DNA of 64,000 nt from an uncultured Erythrobacter sp. GTDB taxonomy: Bacteria > Pseudomonadota > Alphaproteobacteria > Sphingomonadales > Sphingomonadaceae. The stretch's first letter is position 1. Each line of letters begins with the position of its first letter. The stretch is from the NCBI GenBank assembly GCA_947493165.1, contig CANLPY010000001.1:2256621-2320620 (forward strand), in the 5' to 3' direction. A program made the position numbers and the translations under genes. Positions 43,733-52,297 of the stretch are shown in pieces. A model generated the notes under the pieces. The model was not told where the DNA came from. It did not search any database and saw only the letters and a program-made list of their open reading frames with translations.

Positions 43733-45489
43733 GCGCCCTCTCCGTCCGGATTGGCAACCGTGACGATCTGAAACATCCCGGCATGCATGTGATAGAGAAG
43801 GTGGCAGTGGAAGGCCCAGTCGCCAGGCTCATCCGCCGTCAGGTCGAACTGCGCGCTGCCACCCGGCTGTAGGTTGACTGTGTGCTTGAGCGGTTGTCGG
43901 TCAGGTGGCGCCCCATTGACCAGCTCGAAGAAATGTCCATGCAAGTGAATCGGGTGCGCCATCATCGTGTTGTTGATGAGCTTGACACGCACGCGCTCGT
44001 TATATGCGAAACGAATTGGCTCGTCGGAAACCGCCGAGAACTTCTTGCCGTCGAACGACCACATGTAGCGTTCCATATTCCCCGTCAGGTGGATTTCCAT
44101 TCGGCGCGAGGGTGTGCGGGTCTGGCGATGCGGTGTCAGGGCGCGCAGTTTACGATAGTCCAGCGTGCGGTGGGGGACATCGGCAAGGCCGATACCGGGA
44201 TCGCCCATGCGATCGATCGGGTTCGGCGCGACCGAATCGAGACCGGGTCCGACCTTGACATCGGCAGGCAAGCGCGAGGTATCGCGCATTTTCATGCCCG
44301 ACATACCGGCCATGTCGCCGCCACTGCCGTGGTCCATACCCGCCATGCCGGCATCGTCGCCGGAGCCGTGGTCCATGCCGCCCATACCCATATCGGTCAT
44401 GGTCAAAAGTGGCGGATCGCGCAGCGGCGGAATGGTGGCGCGCGCGCCGGGTGTGCTCGCAAGGGTGGCAATACCCATGCCCGAGCGGTCCATGGACTCT
44501 GCCACCAGCGTGTAAGCCTGTTGCTCGCCCGGCGTCACGACGACGTCGTAGGTTTCGGCAACGCCGATCTGGAACTCGTCGACCTCGACCGGTTCGACAT
44601 CCTTCCCGTCCGCCTGAACGACAGTCATCGGTAAGCCGGGAATACGGATATTGAAAAAGGTCATGGCGCCGGCATTGATGAAGCGCAGCCGCACACGCTC
44701 GCCGGGACGGAAAAGATATTCCAGATTGTCGAGAGGACCGTGTCCGTTCAACAGGAATGTGTAGCCTGCGCTAGAGATGTCGAGAATATCGGTCGGCATC
44801 ATACGCATTTTGGCCCACATTCGGCGATCCTCGCCCGACAGCGGGTAATCGTCGGTCCAGGTATTCTGGTTGTAATTGAAGTAGCCTTCGCCCTTCTTCA
44901 GTTTGTCGAAAATCGTATGCGGGGACATGGCGCTGAATTCGCTCAGCACCACGATATATTCACGGTCGGCTTGGACCGGATCGGGTCCAGCGGGATCGAC
45001 CACGATCGCGCCGTAATGCCCGGCCTGTTCCTGCAGGCCGCTGTGCGAATGCCACCAGTAGGTGCCCGCCTGACGGATCGGGAATTCTGCGGTGAAGGTT
45101 TCTCCCGGTTTGACTCCGGGAAAGCTCACGCCGGGGACACCGTCGAGTTCGAACGGCACGAGTAGGCCATGCCAGTGAATCGAGGTATCTTCCTCAAGCT
45201 GGTTATGGACATTGAGCCGGACGGTCGTGCCTTCTTTCAGACGCAACAGCGGACCGGGGATCGTCCCGTTAACGGCGATGGCGCCGCCGCGCCTGTTGCC
45301 CGTCGCGAACGCAGAGCGCGCGACAGTGAGATCGATATTCGGCCCGGACACTTCGTCCAGCCCTTTGCGAGCATTTCCCGCCGAGATATCCGCGCCACGT
45401 GCCCATGCGGGCATGGCGCCGGTAAGCCCAAGCAGGCCCAAGCCACCGGCGCTTGTGCCGAGGAACTTCCTGCGATTTATGATTGTCAT
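43729..45489 (-). CDS. copA: CopA, periplasmic multicopper oxidase
   Basis: 586 aa. Tat signal with RRKFLG near residue 6. Three cupredoxin domains: copper ligands in HWHGLLVPF and WWHSHSG (N-terminal), and HPIHLHGHFFEL and HCHLLYHMHAGM (C-terminal, with the T1 Cys-His-Met set). A Met-rich insert (GMGGMDHGSGDDAGMAGMD) near residues 370-400 is typical of PcoA/CopA. Oxidises Cu(I) in the periplasm. Preceded by the T(G/A)AGGG-N16-CGTA promoter and a CAGGAG ribosome-binding site. Confidence 0.93.
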   Translation of the reverse strand: MTIINRRKFLGTSAGGLGLLGLTGAMPAWARGADISAGNARKGLDEVSGPNIDLTVARSAFATGNRRGGAIAVNGTIPGPLLRLKEGTTVRLNVHNQLEEDTSIHWHGLLVPFELDGVPGVSFPGVKPGETFTAEFPIRQAGTYWWHSHSGLQEQAGHYGAIVVDPAGPDPVQADREYIVVLSEFSAMSPHTIFDKLKKGEGYFNYNQNTWTDDYPLSGEDRRMWAKMRMMPTDILDISSAGYTFLLNGHGPLDNLEYLFRPGERVRLRFINAGAMTFFNIRIPGLPMTVVQADGKDVEPVEVDEFQIGVAETYDVVVTPGEQQAYTLVAESMDRSGMGIATLASTPGARATIPPLRDPPLLTMTDMGMGGMDHGSGDDAGMAGMDHGSGGDMAGMSGMKMRDTSRLPADVKVGPGLDSVAPNPIDRMGDPGIGLADVPHRTLDYRKLRALTPHRQTRTPSRRMEIHLTGNMERYMWSFDGKKFSAVSDEPIRFAYNERVRVKLINNTMMAHPIHLHGHFFELVNGAPPDRQPLKHTVNLQPGGSAQFDLTADEPGDWAFHCHLLYHMHAGMFQIVTVANPDGEGA

Positions 45490-45521
45490 ACTTGAAAGGC
45501 TCCTGAAGGGGGTTTCCTTTC

Positions 45522-45549
45522 GTTACGAACGGAAGGGCCTTATCCCTCA
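45522..45549 (-). promoter_or_regulatory. ECF-type promoter of copA operon
   Basis: Minus strand: TGAGGG (45549-45544), 16-bp spacer, CGTAAC (45527-45522), about 33 bp before the copA start. It shares the motif with 46876-46903, 46913-46940 and 52223-52250. An imperfect 21-bp dyad (45516-45536) overlaps the -10. Confidence 0.65.
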
Positions 45550-46107
45550 GAATTGATCGAATTTTTCTCGTAAGCGTTGTCTGGCGCGGTAGACCCGGGT
45601 TTCGATCGCTTTCTCGCTAACACCGAGCAAACTTGCAGCCTCAGCCTGGCTGCGACCATCGATGCTCACCAGCACAAGGGCTTCGCGCAGGCGGATCGGG
45701 AGCCGTTCGATTTCGGCTCTAAGCAAACCAAGTTCCTGACGGGCGGACGCTCGGTTTTCCGGATCTGGGCTTTCATCCGCGATGAGAGCTGCATCGTCAA
45801 CCGAGCCCAATCCGAAGAAGCGTTTCGCTTTTCTGGTTCTGAGCCGGTCACGGCACTTATTGAGGACCACAGTGGTGAGATATGGGCCGACAGGCCTTTC
45901 AGGGTCGAGGTGATGCCTCGAAACCCAGACAGATGCCAAACCATCCTGAACAGCATCTTCGCCGTGCTGCCGGCTTCCTAGCATGCGCGCTGCAAGCGCC
46001 AACAGCCGGCCAATATGTGGCTCGACGAGCGCACTGAATGCTGCCCTGCTTCCCTCAGAAGCCTGCCGGATCAGCCCCGGGTCGTGGTCGCCTCCGTGCG
46101 AAGACAC
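45547..46107 (-). CDS. CnrH-like ECF sigma factor
   Basis: 186 aa from GTG 46105-46107. Region 2 (about residues 22-90, with DAVQDGLASVW) and region 4 (about 130-180, with LPIRLREALVLVSIDGRSQA and GVSEKAIETRVYRARQRL) are clear; no other domains. It follows the CnrX-like sensor by 6 bp and the CnrY-like anti-sigma candidate, the gene order Y-X-H of Cupriavidus. Predicted to read the T(G/A)AGGG-N16-CGTA promoters nearby, including its own operon's. Confidence 0.88.
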   Translation of the reverse strand: MSSHGGDHDPGLIRQASEGSRAAFSALVEPHIGRLLALAARMLGSRQHGEDAVQDGLASVWVSRHHLDPERPVGPYLTTVVLNKCRDRLRTRKAKRFFGLGSVDDAALIADESPDPENRASARQELGLLRAEIERLPIRLREALVLVSIDGRSQAEAASLLGVSEKAIETRVYRARQRLREKFDQF

Positions 46108-46113
46108 AAGCGA

Positions 46114-46548
46114 TCAATCGCGCGGAGCGTCGGTCAGAGCATCGGAGACCTGACGGTCGAACAAAAGCTGTTGGTCGGGATCCAGCAATTCGCGCATGTC
46201 GAAGACGTGCCGCACCGTCGCTTTCTGAAGTTCCCCCATCTTTTCGTGGACATCGTCGATCGCGGCGCTCACTTCGGGACCGTATTCGTGTTCGGCCTCC
46301 ATTGCCCTTGCAAGCCGGGCATTGGCTGCGCGCAAGGAGGCTTCGAGCTCCGATTTTTCTACGGCATAGCGGCTTTCGAGAGCTTCAAGCTGCGAGTTCT
46401 GCTCGGGGCTAAGCTCTAGCTCATCATGAACAAACTGGTGCAATCCGCCGCTGGGCTCCTCGTCGCGCCAGTAATCTGATGCAAAGGCACCTAGGCAACC
46501 AGCGAAGGCTGCCAGCAGGATGGCAAAGAGTATGTGCTGCGTTTTCAA
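46114..46548 (-). CDS. CnrX-like periplasmic metal sensor
   Basis: 144 aa. N-terminal membrane anchor (ILFAILLAAFAGCLGAFA), then a helical CnrX/Spy-type periplasmic domain. H37, H41, E58, H114 and M118 (HQFVH and HVFDM) reproduce the residue types and spacing of the CnrX metal ligands H42, H46, E63, H119 and M123, shifted by five. It should bind metal and relieve anti-sigma inhibition. It sits in a copper gene cluster, unlike CnrX, which senses Ni/Co. Confidence 0.85.
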   Translation of the reverse strand: MKTQHILFAILLAAFAGCLGAFASDYWRDEEPSGGLHQFVHDELELSPEQNSQLEALESRYAVEKSELEASLRAANARLARAMEAEHEYGPEVSAAIDDVHEKMGELQKATVRHVFDMRELLDPDQQLLFDRQVSDALTDAPRD

Positions 46549-46551
46549 ATC

Positions 46552-46848
46552 CTAGCGCCCGCCTTCGAGAAGTGCTGCGGGAGACAGTCGTTCGCCTGAA
46601 TCAAAACTGGCGACGGCGATAGTTGTCCCAGGATCGAGACTGCGGGGAACCTCGCTCGCCCCGAAACCTGCCCCCAGTCCGACGACGAATAATCCGGAGA
46701 AGAGCGCCGCACGCCGGCGCCTTTCTGCGATTTCACCCAATTGTCCGGCCCGATGCCACACCCCGTCCATAATCTGGTGAGGATTACCGGAACCGGTCTG
46801 TTCCGACAGTGATGCCAAAGCGGCATCGAATGAGGGTTGTCTGTTCAT
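46552..46848 (-). CDS. CnrY-like anti-sigma candidate
   Basis: 98 aa from ATG 46848; the frame is open 16 codons further. A cytoplasmic N-terminal half (about 1-45) with short helices, one membrane helix (AALFSGLFVVGLGAGFGA, about 48-66) and a short periplasmic tail match CnrY topology. First gene of the Y-X-H-like operon, 3 bp before the sensor. The call rests on order and topology rather than on a motif. Confidence 0.65.
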   Translation of the reverse strand: MNRQPSFDAALASLSEQTGSGNPHQIMDGVWHRAGQLGEIAERRRRAALFSGLFVVGLGAGFGASEVPRSLDPGTTIAVASFDSGERLSPAALLEGGR

Positions 46849-46875
46849 TTCACACTCTTGGTTGCCATACCGACC

Positions 46876-46903
46876 TATACGCTGAACTTGGCGCAAGCCC
46901 TTA
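46876..46903 (-). promoter_or_regulatory. ECF-type promoter of the anti-sigma/sensor/sigma operon
   Basis: Minus strand: TAAGGG (46903-46898), 16-bp spacer, CGTATA (46881-46876), about 28 bp before the start codon at 46848. It lies back to back with the divergent promoter at 46913, making the visible AGCCCT/AGGGCT dyad. Implies autoregulation. Confidence 0.62.
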
Positions 46904-46912
46904 AAAAAATTT

Positions 46913-46940
46913 TGAGGGCTAAGCTCTGCGGCTGCGTATC
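46913..46940 (+). promoter_or_regulatory. ECF-type promoter of the DUF2231 gene
   Basis: TGAGGG (46913-46918), 16-bp spacer, CGTATC (46935-46940). The start codon at 46947 lies about where transcription would begin, so the mRNA is probably leaderless. Confidence 0.65.
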
Positions 46941-46946
46941 AGGGTT

Positions 46947-47618
46947 ATGCAAACCCGGCGACATCTTACCATCCTTGCTCTTCTATTCGCAGCCCTCACT
47001 GCTGCGCCTCTCGGCGCGCATGAGGGCCATAAACAAGACATGTCCGATGAAGAGATGATGATGGAAGCCAGCTCCAGCGGTGCCACGGCAGCCGCCGGTA
47101 CCGGCGCCGGTGGAGCGGATGCAAGCTTGCACGGCGCGAACAGCGATCACAGCGTTTCAGCTACTCAGATGATGCAACAAAAGATCGAGGAGAACCGCCT
47201 GGCGTCGTTCAGCGATCTATTGGCCAGACTACATCCGATTGCAGCCCATTTCCCTATTGCCTTGTTTCTCGTCGCCGCGCTCGCGGAGTTCGCGCTGATC
47301 GTCAGGCCCAACCTTGGCCTGCATTCCACAGTCCGCTTTCTGGTGGCCGCAGGTGCAATTGGTGGTCTTGGTAGCGCGGCCTTTGGCTGGTTCGCGGCGG
47401 GCTGGCGACTTTCTGACCGATCCGAAACGCTGATGATCCATCGTTGGAATGGCACTGCGATTGCTGCGGCGGGCCTGTTGGCCTGGTGGCTGAGTTCACC
47501 GGGCAAAAATCGTTGGTGGCTCAGGCTGGTACTGACGATCATCGCCGGGGCGCTCATCGTCCAGGGGTACTACGGCGGCGAGATGGTTCACGGCCCTAAC
47601 CATATGGGGGTCATGTGA
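46947..47618 (+). CDS. DUF2231-like membrane protein with Met/His-rich leader
   Basis: 223 aa. Signal-like N-terminus (LTILALLFAALTAAPLGAHE) followed by a Met/Ser/Gly/His stretch, then four membrane helices; LHPIAAHFPIALFLVAALAE near residue 93 is the DUF2231 hallmark, and conserved His lie in IHRWNG and at the C-terminus (VHGPNHMGVM). Found in metal-resistance islands; function unknown. The stop overlaps the start of the methyltransferase gene. Confidence 0.78.
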   Translation: MQTRRHLTILALLFAALTAAPLGAHEGHKQDMSDEEMMMEASSSGATAAAGTGAGGADASLHGANSDHSVSATQMMQQKIEENRLASFSDLLARLHPIAAHFPIALFLVAALAEFALIVRPNLGLHSTVRFLVAAGAIGGLGSAAFGWFAAGWRLSDRSETLMIHRWNGTAIAAAGLLAWWLSSPGKNRWWLRLVLTIIAGALIVQGYYGGEMVHGPNHMGVM

Positions 47619-48307
47619 TGCCCCGCACGAGCCTGCCAAGCGGCGACCGCAGTTTCACTCCGGCCCTCGGCAAGGCTTGGCTTACGCCTTTATACGACGC
47701 GGCTATCGCAATCTTGACTCGAGAAAGCGCCTGGCGTGACGCCCTAGTTCGCGCTGCCGACCTTAAGCCATTCGACAAGGTAATCGATGTCGGCAGCGGA
47801 ACAGGCACCTTGCTGCGCCAGATGATGTCGAGCTGCCCGCCAGCTGAACTTCTGGGGGTTGAACCAGACCCGGACGTCTTGGCTATCGCCAAGAAAAAAT
47901 TCGGCAGCGCCTCTCACATCATCCAGTGGCACAATGGCTTCCTTGACACCCTCAATCTCGACCGGGGTTGGCAACCCAACAAGATCATAAGCAGCCTCGT
48001 TCTCCACCAAGTCCCTCCTGAGGAGAAGCGCGCAATCCTCGAGCAGATCGCCGCCCTACTGAAGCCCGGCGGTATGGTGCTAATTGCCGACTATATGCGC
48101 CAAGAATCGCCGCTGATGCGCCGGCTTTTCAGACTGACTGTTCAGCAACTCGACGGGCTTGAGGATACGCAACCCAACGCAGACGGACTCATCGAAGAAC
48201 ATCTGCAAGAGATCTTCGAGGATGCTGAGCGCTTGCGCGTTTTCCCAACCGCGACCGGGGCGATTTCGCTTTGGTGCGGATATTCCAAGAAAGTCCCAAA
48301 CTCATGA
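47618..48307 (+). CDS. Class I SAM-dependent methyltransferase
   Basis: 229 aa. Motif I FDKVIDVGSGTGTLLRQM near residue 52 and GVEPDPDVLAIA near 78 bind S-adenosylmethionine; ISSLVLHQVPPEEKRAIL and LKPGGMVLIADY follow, as in UbiE/arsenite-methyltransferase-like enzymes. It lacks the three cysteines typical of ArsM. Substrate unknown. Translationally coupled to neighbours (TGATG upstream, ATGA downstream), in a copper-resistance operon. Confidence 0.82.
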   Translation: MPRTSLPSGDRSFTPALGKAWLTPLYDAAIAILTRESAWRDALVRAADLKPFDKVIDVGSGTGTLLRQMMSSCPPAELLGVEPDPDVLAIAKKKFGSASHIIQWHNGFLDTLNLDRGWQPNKIISSLVLHQVPPEEKRAILEQIAALLKPGGMVLIADYMRQESPLMRRLFRLTVQQLDGLEDTQPNADGLIEEHLQEIFEDAERLRVFPTATGAISLWCGYSKKVPNS

Positions 48308-48768
48308 GAATCCGGTCTTTAGTGCAACGTAGAAGGTCGTTTGTGGCATCCGCATTGCTACTGCTGGCAGCTTGCTCGAACGCTGCGCAGGCTGCGACCT
48401 ACACGATGTTTCGCGATCCGAACTGTGGCTGCTGCCTGGAATGGGCAGATTACTTCGAGAAAGCGGCCGATGCCGAGGTTGACTCGGTCGACATGGCCGA
48501 AATGGCAAAGATCAAAACCGAACGCGGCGTACCGCAACAGCTCTGGTCGTGCCACACGATGGAAATCGAGGGCTATATCATTGAGGGCCACGTGCCCGCC
48601 GACGCGATCGAGCGACTGCTGCGCGAACGGCCCGAGGATATCACGGGGCTGGCCGTTCCCGGGATGCCAGTCGGCTCGCCCGGTATGGAATTCGAAAACC
48701 GTATCCAGCCCTTCGATGTGATCGCTTTTGGACCTAGCGGCCAAAGCGTGTTCGCATCCTACCCCTGA
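48304..48768 (+). CDS. DUF411 periplasmic metal-binding protein
   Basis: 154 aa from ATG 48304 (ATGA overlap). Signal/lipoprotein-like N-terminus (ASALLLLAACSNAAQAA) and the DUF411 signature DPNCGCCLEWADYF, then LWSCHTMEIEGYIIEGHVPA. DUF411 proteins accompany Cu/Ag resistance genes and are thought to bind the metal in the periplasm. The CxCC motif and Cys-His pair are likely ligands. Confidence 0.88.
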   Translation: MRIRSLVQRRRSFVASALLLLAACSNAAQAATYTMFRDPNCGCCLEWADYFEKAADAEVDSVDMAEMAKIKTERGVPQQLWSCHTMEIEGYIIEGHVPADAIERLLRERPEDITGLAVPGMPVGSPGMEFENRIQPFDVIAFGPSGQSVFASYP

Positions 48769-48794
48769 AACTCAAACACTATCGGAGAAGCACG

Positions 48795-49124
48795 ATGAAA
48801 TATCTCACCGCAACACTGATCGCTTTTGGCTTGTCGGCATCGCCCGCGCTCGCACAGGAGCGCGAAACTGCAACGAAACGCCCACAAATGTGCAAGATGA
48901 TGCACAATGGCAAAGAGATGCAGGGGGTGATGGTCAAAGGCGAAGACGGCAAAATGACCTGTCAGATGAGGGATCATGCAGGCAGCGACCATTCGCAGAT
49001 GGACCATTCGAGCATGGATCACTCAAGCAGCGATCACTCGGCGATGGACCACGGCGAGAAACGCGGCGAAGCACGCGAAGCATCGGAAAAGGACAAGCCG
49101 CAATCGGGTCACGATCATAGCTGA
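48795..49124 (+). CDS. Small secreted Met/His-rich protein
   Basis: 109 aa, signal peptide (TLIAFGLSASPALA), two cysteines (QMCKMMHNG; KMTCQMRDH) and a C-terminal run of DHSxMDHSS repeats (about residues 60-90). Probably a periplasmic copper sponge or chaperone. 26 bp after the DUF411 gene with GGAGAAG upstream. A family name is not known to me. Confidence 0.7.
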   Translation: MKYLTATLIAFGLSASPALAQERETATKRPQMCKMMHNGKEMQGVMVKGEDGKMTCQMRDHAGSDHSQMDHSSMDHSSSDHSAMDHGEKRGEAREASEKDKPQSGHDHS

Positions 49125-49182
49125 TGAGATGCCGCCGGGGTCCTTCCCCCAATTCCCCACGCCTCGGCGGTGTAACTAATCT

Positions 49183-49467
49183 CTATTTGGCCATCTTTTC
49201 GACCAATGCGACAAGCTCAGCGACTTTCTCAGACTGATCAGCCTTATCGTCCGAGGCGATCGCTTCTTCAATGCAGTGTCTTGCGTGAATGTCGAGGACC
49301 TTGATGCGCGCTTGTCGCGCCGCCGCTTCAAGCGCGATGATCTGTTGGAGAATGTCCACGCAATAGCGGTCTTCCTCCATCATCTTGACGATACCGCGAG
49401 CCTGCCCCTCGACCCGCCGCATGCGGGTTATCGTATTCGCAAACTTGCTGTTTTCCGTGTCGCTCAT
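49183..49467 (-). CDS. CsoR/RcnR-family metal-sensing repressor
   Basis: 94 aa from ATG 49467, chosen because GGAG lies 8 bases upstream; earlier ATGs exist at 49473 and 49494. All-helical: RMRRVEGQARGIVKMMEEDR is the family signature; the Cys-His-Cys copper site is YCVDIL, HARHC. Lacks the nickel/cobalt His ligands of RcnR as far as I can see. Divergent from the DUF5676 gene and P-type ATPase; operator at 49538-49554. Confidence 0.9.
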   Translation of the reverse strand: MSDTENSKFANTITRMRRVEGQARGIVKMMEEDRYCVDILQQIIALEAAARQARIKVLDIHARHCIEEAIASDDKADQSEKVAELVALVEKMAK

Positions 49468-49537
49468 CGTCATTTCTCCGTTGGCCGAGACCATTCCCCC
49501 AGAATTACTTCTCTTGCAATCTCATTAGTCAGATACC

Positions 49538-49554
49538 ATACCCCCCTATAGTAT
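49538..49554. promoter_or_regulatory. CsoR-type operator
   Basis: A run of six C flanked by A/T-rich inverted ends (ATACCCCCCTATAGTAT) matches the poly-C/poly-G operators of CsoR/RcnR repressors. It lies between the repressor and the DUF5676 gene and overlaps a possible -10 TATAGT for the latter. Confidence 0.68.
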
Positions 49555-49573
49555 TATATAATTGGAGTCCGAT

Positions 49574-49846
49574 ATGTCTGATACACCTTTGAAAACCTCG
49601 ATCGTTAGCTGGGGATGGACGCTGAGTGCCTTTCTTCTGATCAGTTATCTCATTTGCGTTGGCTTCGGGCTGCTCTCTCCGGAGCAATTCCGCATGCATG
49701 AGGCCTGGGCGCCGTGGCTTCCGGGTTTTGAATGGCTCACGCTTACCGGTTTTATGGCCGGGGCGATCGGCAGCTTTCTTTACGGTTGGTACATCGCAGT
49801 GCTGGCCGTCCCGCTCTACCGCTTCTTCCAAGGTCGTAGCCGGTAA
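49574..49846 (+). CDS. DUF5676-like membrane protein
   Basis: 90 aa from ATG 49574 with GGAG a few bases upstream. Two membrane segments ([39 protein letters not shown]) joined by a Met/His-containing loop. Resembles small DUF5676 proteins found before Cu-ATPase genes. Likely a helper of the ATPase, 58 bp downstream; role inferred. Confidence 0.65.
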   Translation: MSDTPLKTSIVSWGWTLSAFLLISYLICVGFGLLSPEQFRMHEAWAPWLPGFEWLTLTGFMAGAIGSFLYGWYIAVLAVPLYRFFQGRSR

Positions 49847-49904
49847 CTCTGACTGCATTGCGTCAGCCGCGAACGCGGCAGCACCACACAAACGGACGGA
49901 GCAG

Positions 49905-52115
49905 ATGATGGACCACGCTCATTGCGCGCATCACAACGACGACAATACGAACGCCGGGGACGGACGATACGATATTATCCCGGAAGGCTATAATGGCGCG
50001 GTTTACACCTGCCCGATGCACCCCGAAGTCCGACAAACCAAAATGGGCTCGTGTCCGCTCTGCGGCATGGGACTCGAGCTTGAATCGGCCGCTATGGTCG
50101 AAGAGGGGCCAAACCCGGAGCTCGTCGACTTTACCAGAAGGTTCTGGATCGGCGCGTTCCTCACGCTCCCGCTTTTGGTGCTCACCATGGGACCGTTTCT
50201 GGGTTGGCCAGGAGTCCGCGACATTCTGGGCGAGCGCAACACACTATGGGTGGAATTTGTTCTAGGGACCCCCGTTGTTCTGTGGTGTGGCTGGCCGTTT
50301 TTGGAGCGAGGTTGGAACTCGTTCAGGACATGGAATCTCAACATGTTCTCGCTCATCGCCATGGGCGTCAGCGCGGCTTGGGTGTTCAGTGTCGTGGCGA
50401 TCGGCGCTCCCGACATCTTTCCCGATGGTTTTCGTGATGCCGAGGGCCATGTGGGTGTCTATTTCGAGGCTGCAGCGGTCATTGTGACGCTGGTCCTATT
50501 GGGCCAGGTGATGGAGCTGCGCGCCCGCGAGGGCACCGGCAAAGCCATTCGCGCGCTGCTCGATCTCGCCGCGAAGACAGCCCGTGTGATCAGGGACGAT
50601 GGAACAGAGGATGAGATCCCGCTTGAAGAGGTCGCCGTAGGCGACAGGATCAGAGTGCGACCGGGCGAAAAAGTCCCGGTAGATGGTGTGGTTCTCAAGG
50701 GCCGGTCATCGATCGATGAAAGTATGATCACCGGCGAGCCCGTTCCGGTCGAGAAAGTCGAAGGGGACGGTGTCACGGGCGCGACAATCAACGGTACGGG
50801 CAGTCTCGTCATCGAGGCGAAGCGCGTTGGTTCAGACACGATGCTCGCCCAGATCGTCGATATGGTTGCTGCCGCGCAGCGCTCGCGCGCGCCAATCCAG
50901 AAATATGCCGACAAGGTTGCTGGATTGTTCGTTCCGGCAGTCATCGCGATTGCCGTCCTTGCCTTCATTGCCTGGGCCATCTGGGGACCCCAGCCTGCCT
51001 TGGCCTACGCGCTGGTGGCGGCTGTTGCCGTTCTGATTATTGCCTGTCCTTGTGCTCTGGGTCTTGCAACGCCGATGTCGATCATGACGGCAACGGGCCG
51101 CGGCGCCCAGGTCGGTGTGCTTATCAAGAATGCCGAAGCGCTCGAGCGATTTGAGACGATCGACACGCTTATCGTCGACAAGACCGGCACGCTCACCGAA
51201 GGAAAGCCCAAACTGGTCGCGGTCATCGCCGAGCCCGGTTTTGAGCAGACGGAACTTTTGCGCTTGGCTGCCTCGCTCGAACGAGGGTCTGAGCATCCGC
51301 TGGCCGAAGCGATTGTACGCGGCGCTGAAGAGCGCGGTCTCGAGCTTGCAAGCGCCGAGGATTTCGAAGCAATCACTGGCAAAGGTGTTGTTGGCCACGT
51401 TGCCGGCAAATCGGTTGCACTCGGCAATCTCGCGCTCGTTACCGACATGGGCCTTGATGGCACAGCGCTGAGCGAACAAGCCAATGCGCGGCGGGATGAC
51501 GGTGAAACCGTAATGTTCGTCGTCATTGGCGGCGAGATCGCAGGGCTCGTTGCAGTGGCCGATCCTATCAAGGCAACAACGCCGGATGCGATCCGCGCTC
51601 TTCATGAACTCGGTCTCACGATTATCATGGCTACCGGCGATAACGAGCGGACCGCAAAAGCAGTCGCAGCCCGGCTCGGCATAGATGAGGTGAAGGCAGG
51701 CGTTTTGCCTGAGGACAAAGCTAAGCTCATTCGCGATTTGCAAACGAGAGGCACCAAGGTTGCGATGGCCGGAGACGGGGTCAACGACGCGCCAGCGCTT
51801 GCTCAAGCCGATGTCGGTATCGCGATGGGCACCGGAGCCGACGTCGCAATCGAGAGTGCGGGTATTACACTGGTGAAGGGTAATCTCGACGGCATTGTAC
51901 GCGCGCGCAAACTTGCGCGGGCTACCATGCGCAACATTCGCCAGAACCTGTTCTTCGCACTGATCTACAATGCATCGGGCGTGCCGATCGCCGCAGGTCT
52001 GCTTTATCCGTTCTTTGGGATTTTGATCAGCCCGATGTTTGCAGCCTTTGCGATGAGCGCGTCATCTATCTCGGTGGTGGTCAATTCACTGCGCTTGCGC
52101 GGAGCAAACCTATGA
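49905..52115 (+). CDS. copA: CPx-type copper-exporting P1B ATPase
   Basis: 736 aa from ATG 49905 (a second ATG follows directly; the frame is open upstream without features). N-terminus: His-rich leader and a heavy-metal-binding zinc-ribbon-like module (YTCPMHPEV near residue 36; CPLCGMGLE), not an HMA domain. Eight membrane helices, CPC in [13 protein letters not shown] near residue 380, phosphorylation site DKTGT near 425, HP motif SEHPLAEAI near 463, [10 protein letters not shown] near 625. Exports Cu(I) or Ag(I) to the periplasm. Same usual symbol as the oxidase; they are different proteins. Confidence 0.93.
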   Translation: MMDHAHCAHHNDDNTNAGDGRYDIIPEGYNGAVYTCPMHPEVRQTKMGSCPLCGMGLELESAAMVEEGPNPELVDFTRRFWIGAFLTLPLLVLTMGPFLGWPGVRDILGERNTLWVEFVLGTPVVLWCGWPFLERGWNSFRTWNLNMFSLIAMGVSAAWVFSVVAIGAPDIFPDGFRDAEGHVGVYFEAAAVIVTLVLLGQVMELRAREGTGKAIRALLDLAAKTARVIRDDGTEDEIPLEEVAVGDRIRVRPGEKVPVDGVVLKGRSSIDESMITGEPVPVEKVEGDGVTGATINGTGSLVIEAKRVGSDTMLAQIVDMVAAAQRSRAPIQKYADKVAGLFVPAVIAIAVLAFIAWAIWGPQPALAYALVAAVAVLIIACPCALGLATPMSIMTATGRGAQVGVLIKNAEALERFETIDTLIVDKTGTLTEGKPKLVAVIAEPGFEQTELLRLAASLERGSEHPLAEAIVRGAEERGLELASAEDFEAITGKGVVGHVAGKSVALGNLALVTDMGLDGTALSEQANARRDDGETVMFVVIGGEIAGLVAVADPIKATTPDAIRALHELGLTIIMATGDNERTAKAVAARLGIDEVKAGVLPEDKAKLIRDLQTRGTKVAMAGDGVNDAPALAQADVGIAMGTGADVAIESAGITLVKGNLDGIVRARKLARATMRNIRQNLFFALIYNASGVPIAAGLLYPFFGILISPMFAAFAMSASSISVVVNSLRLRGANL

Positions 52116-52222
52116 TCCTTCTCGGCCAGGATCACGCGTTCGCCCGCGAGATTTCCACCACCCCGTTTAGTCACTGACAAGCACAGGCTTCCTCAGAACA
52201 TATTGATTGCTCGAAAAAGTTT

Positions 52223-52250
52223 TGAGGGGTGCGATCGAATAATTCGTACC
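52223..52250 (+). promoter_or_regulatory. ECF-type promoter of the APC permease gene
   Basis: TGAGGG (52223-52228), 16-bp spacer, CGTACC (52245-52250): same motif as the three cop/cnr-like promoters. Transcription would start near 52257, so the GTG at 52229 cannot be the start codon. Confidence 0.6.
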
Positions 52251-52297
52251 GATACCTGATTCCATCGCCTGCACTCGGGCGAACCACGAGGACTGTT

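Noticed and set aside
49659..49904. Extended N-terminus of the P-type ATPase
   Set aside because: The codons overlap the DUF5676 gene in another frame and show no domain; GGACGGAG precedes the ATG pair at 49905.
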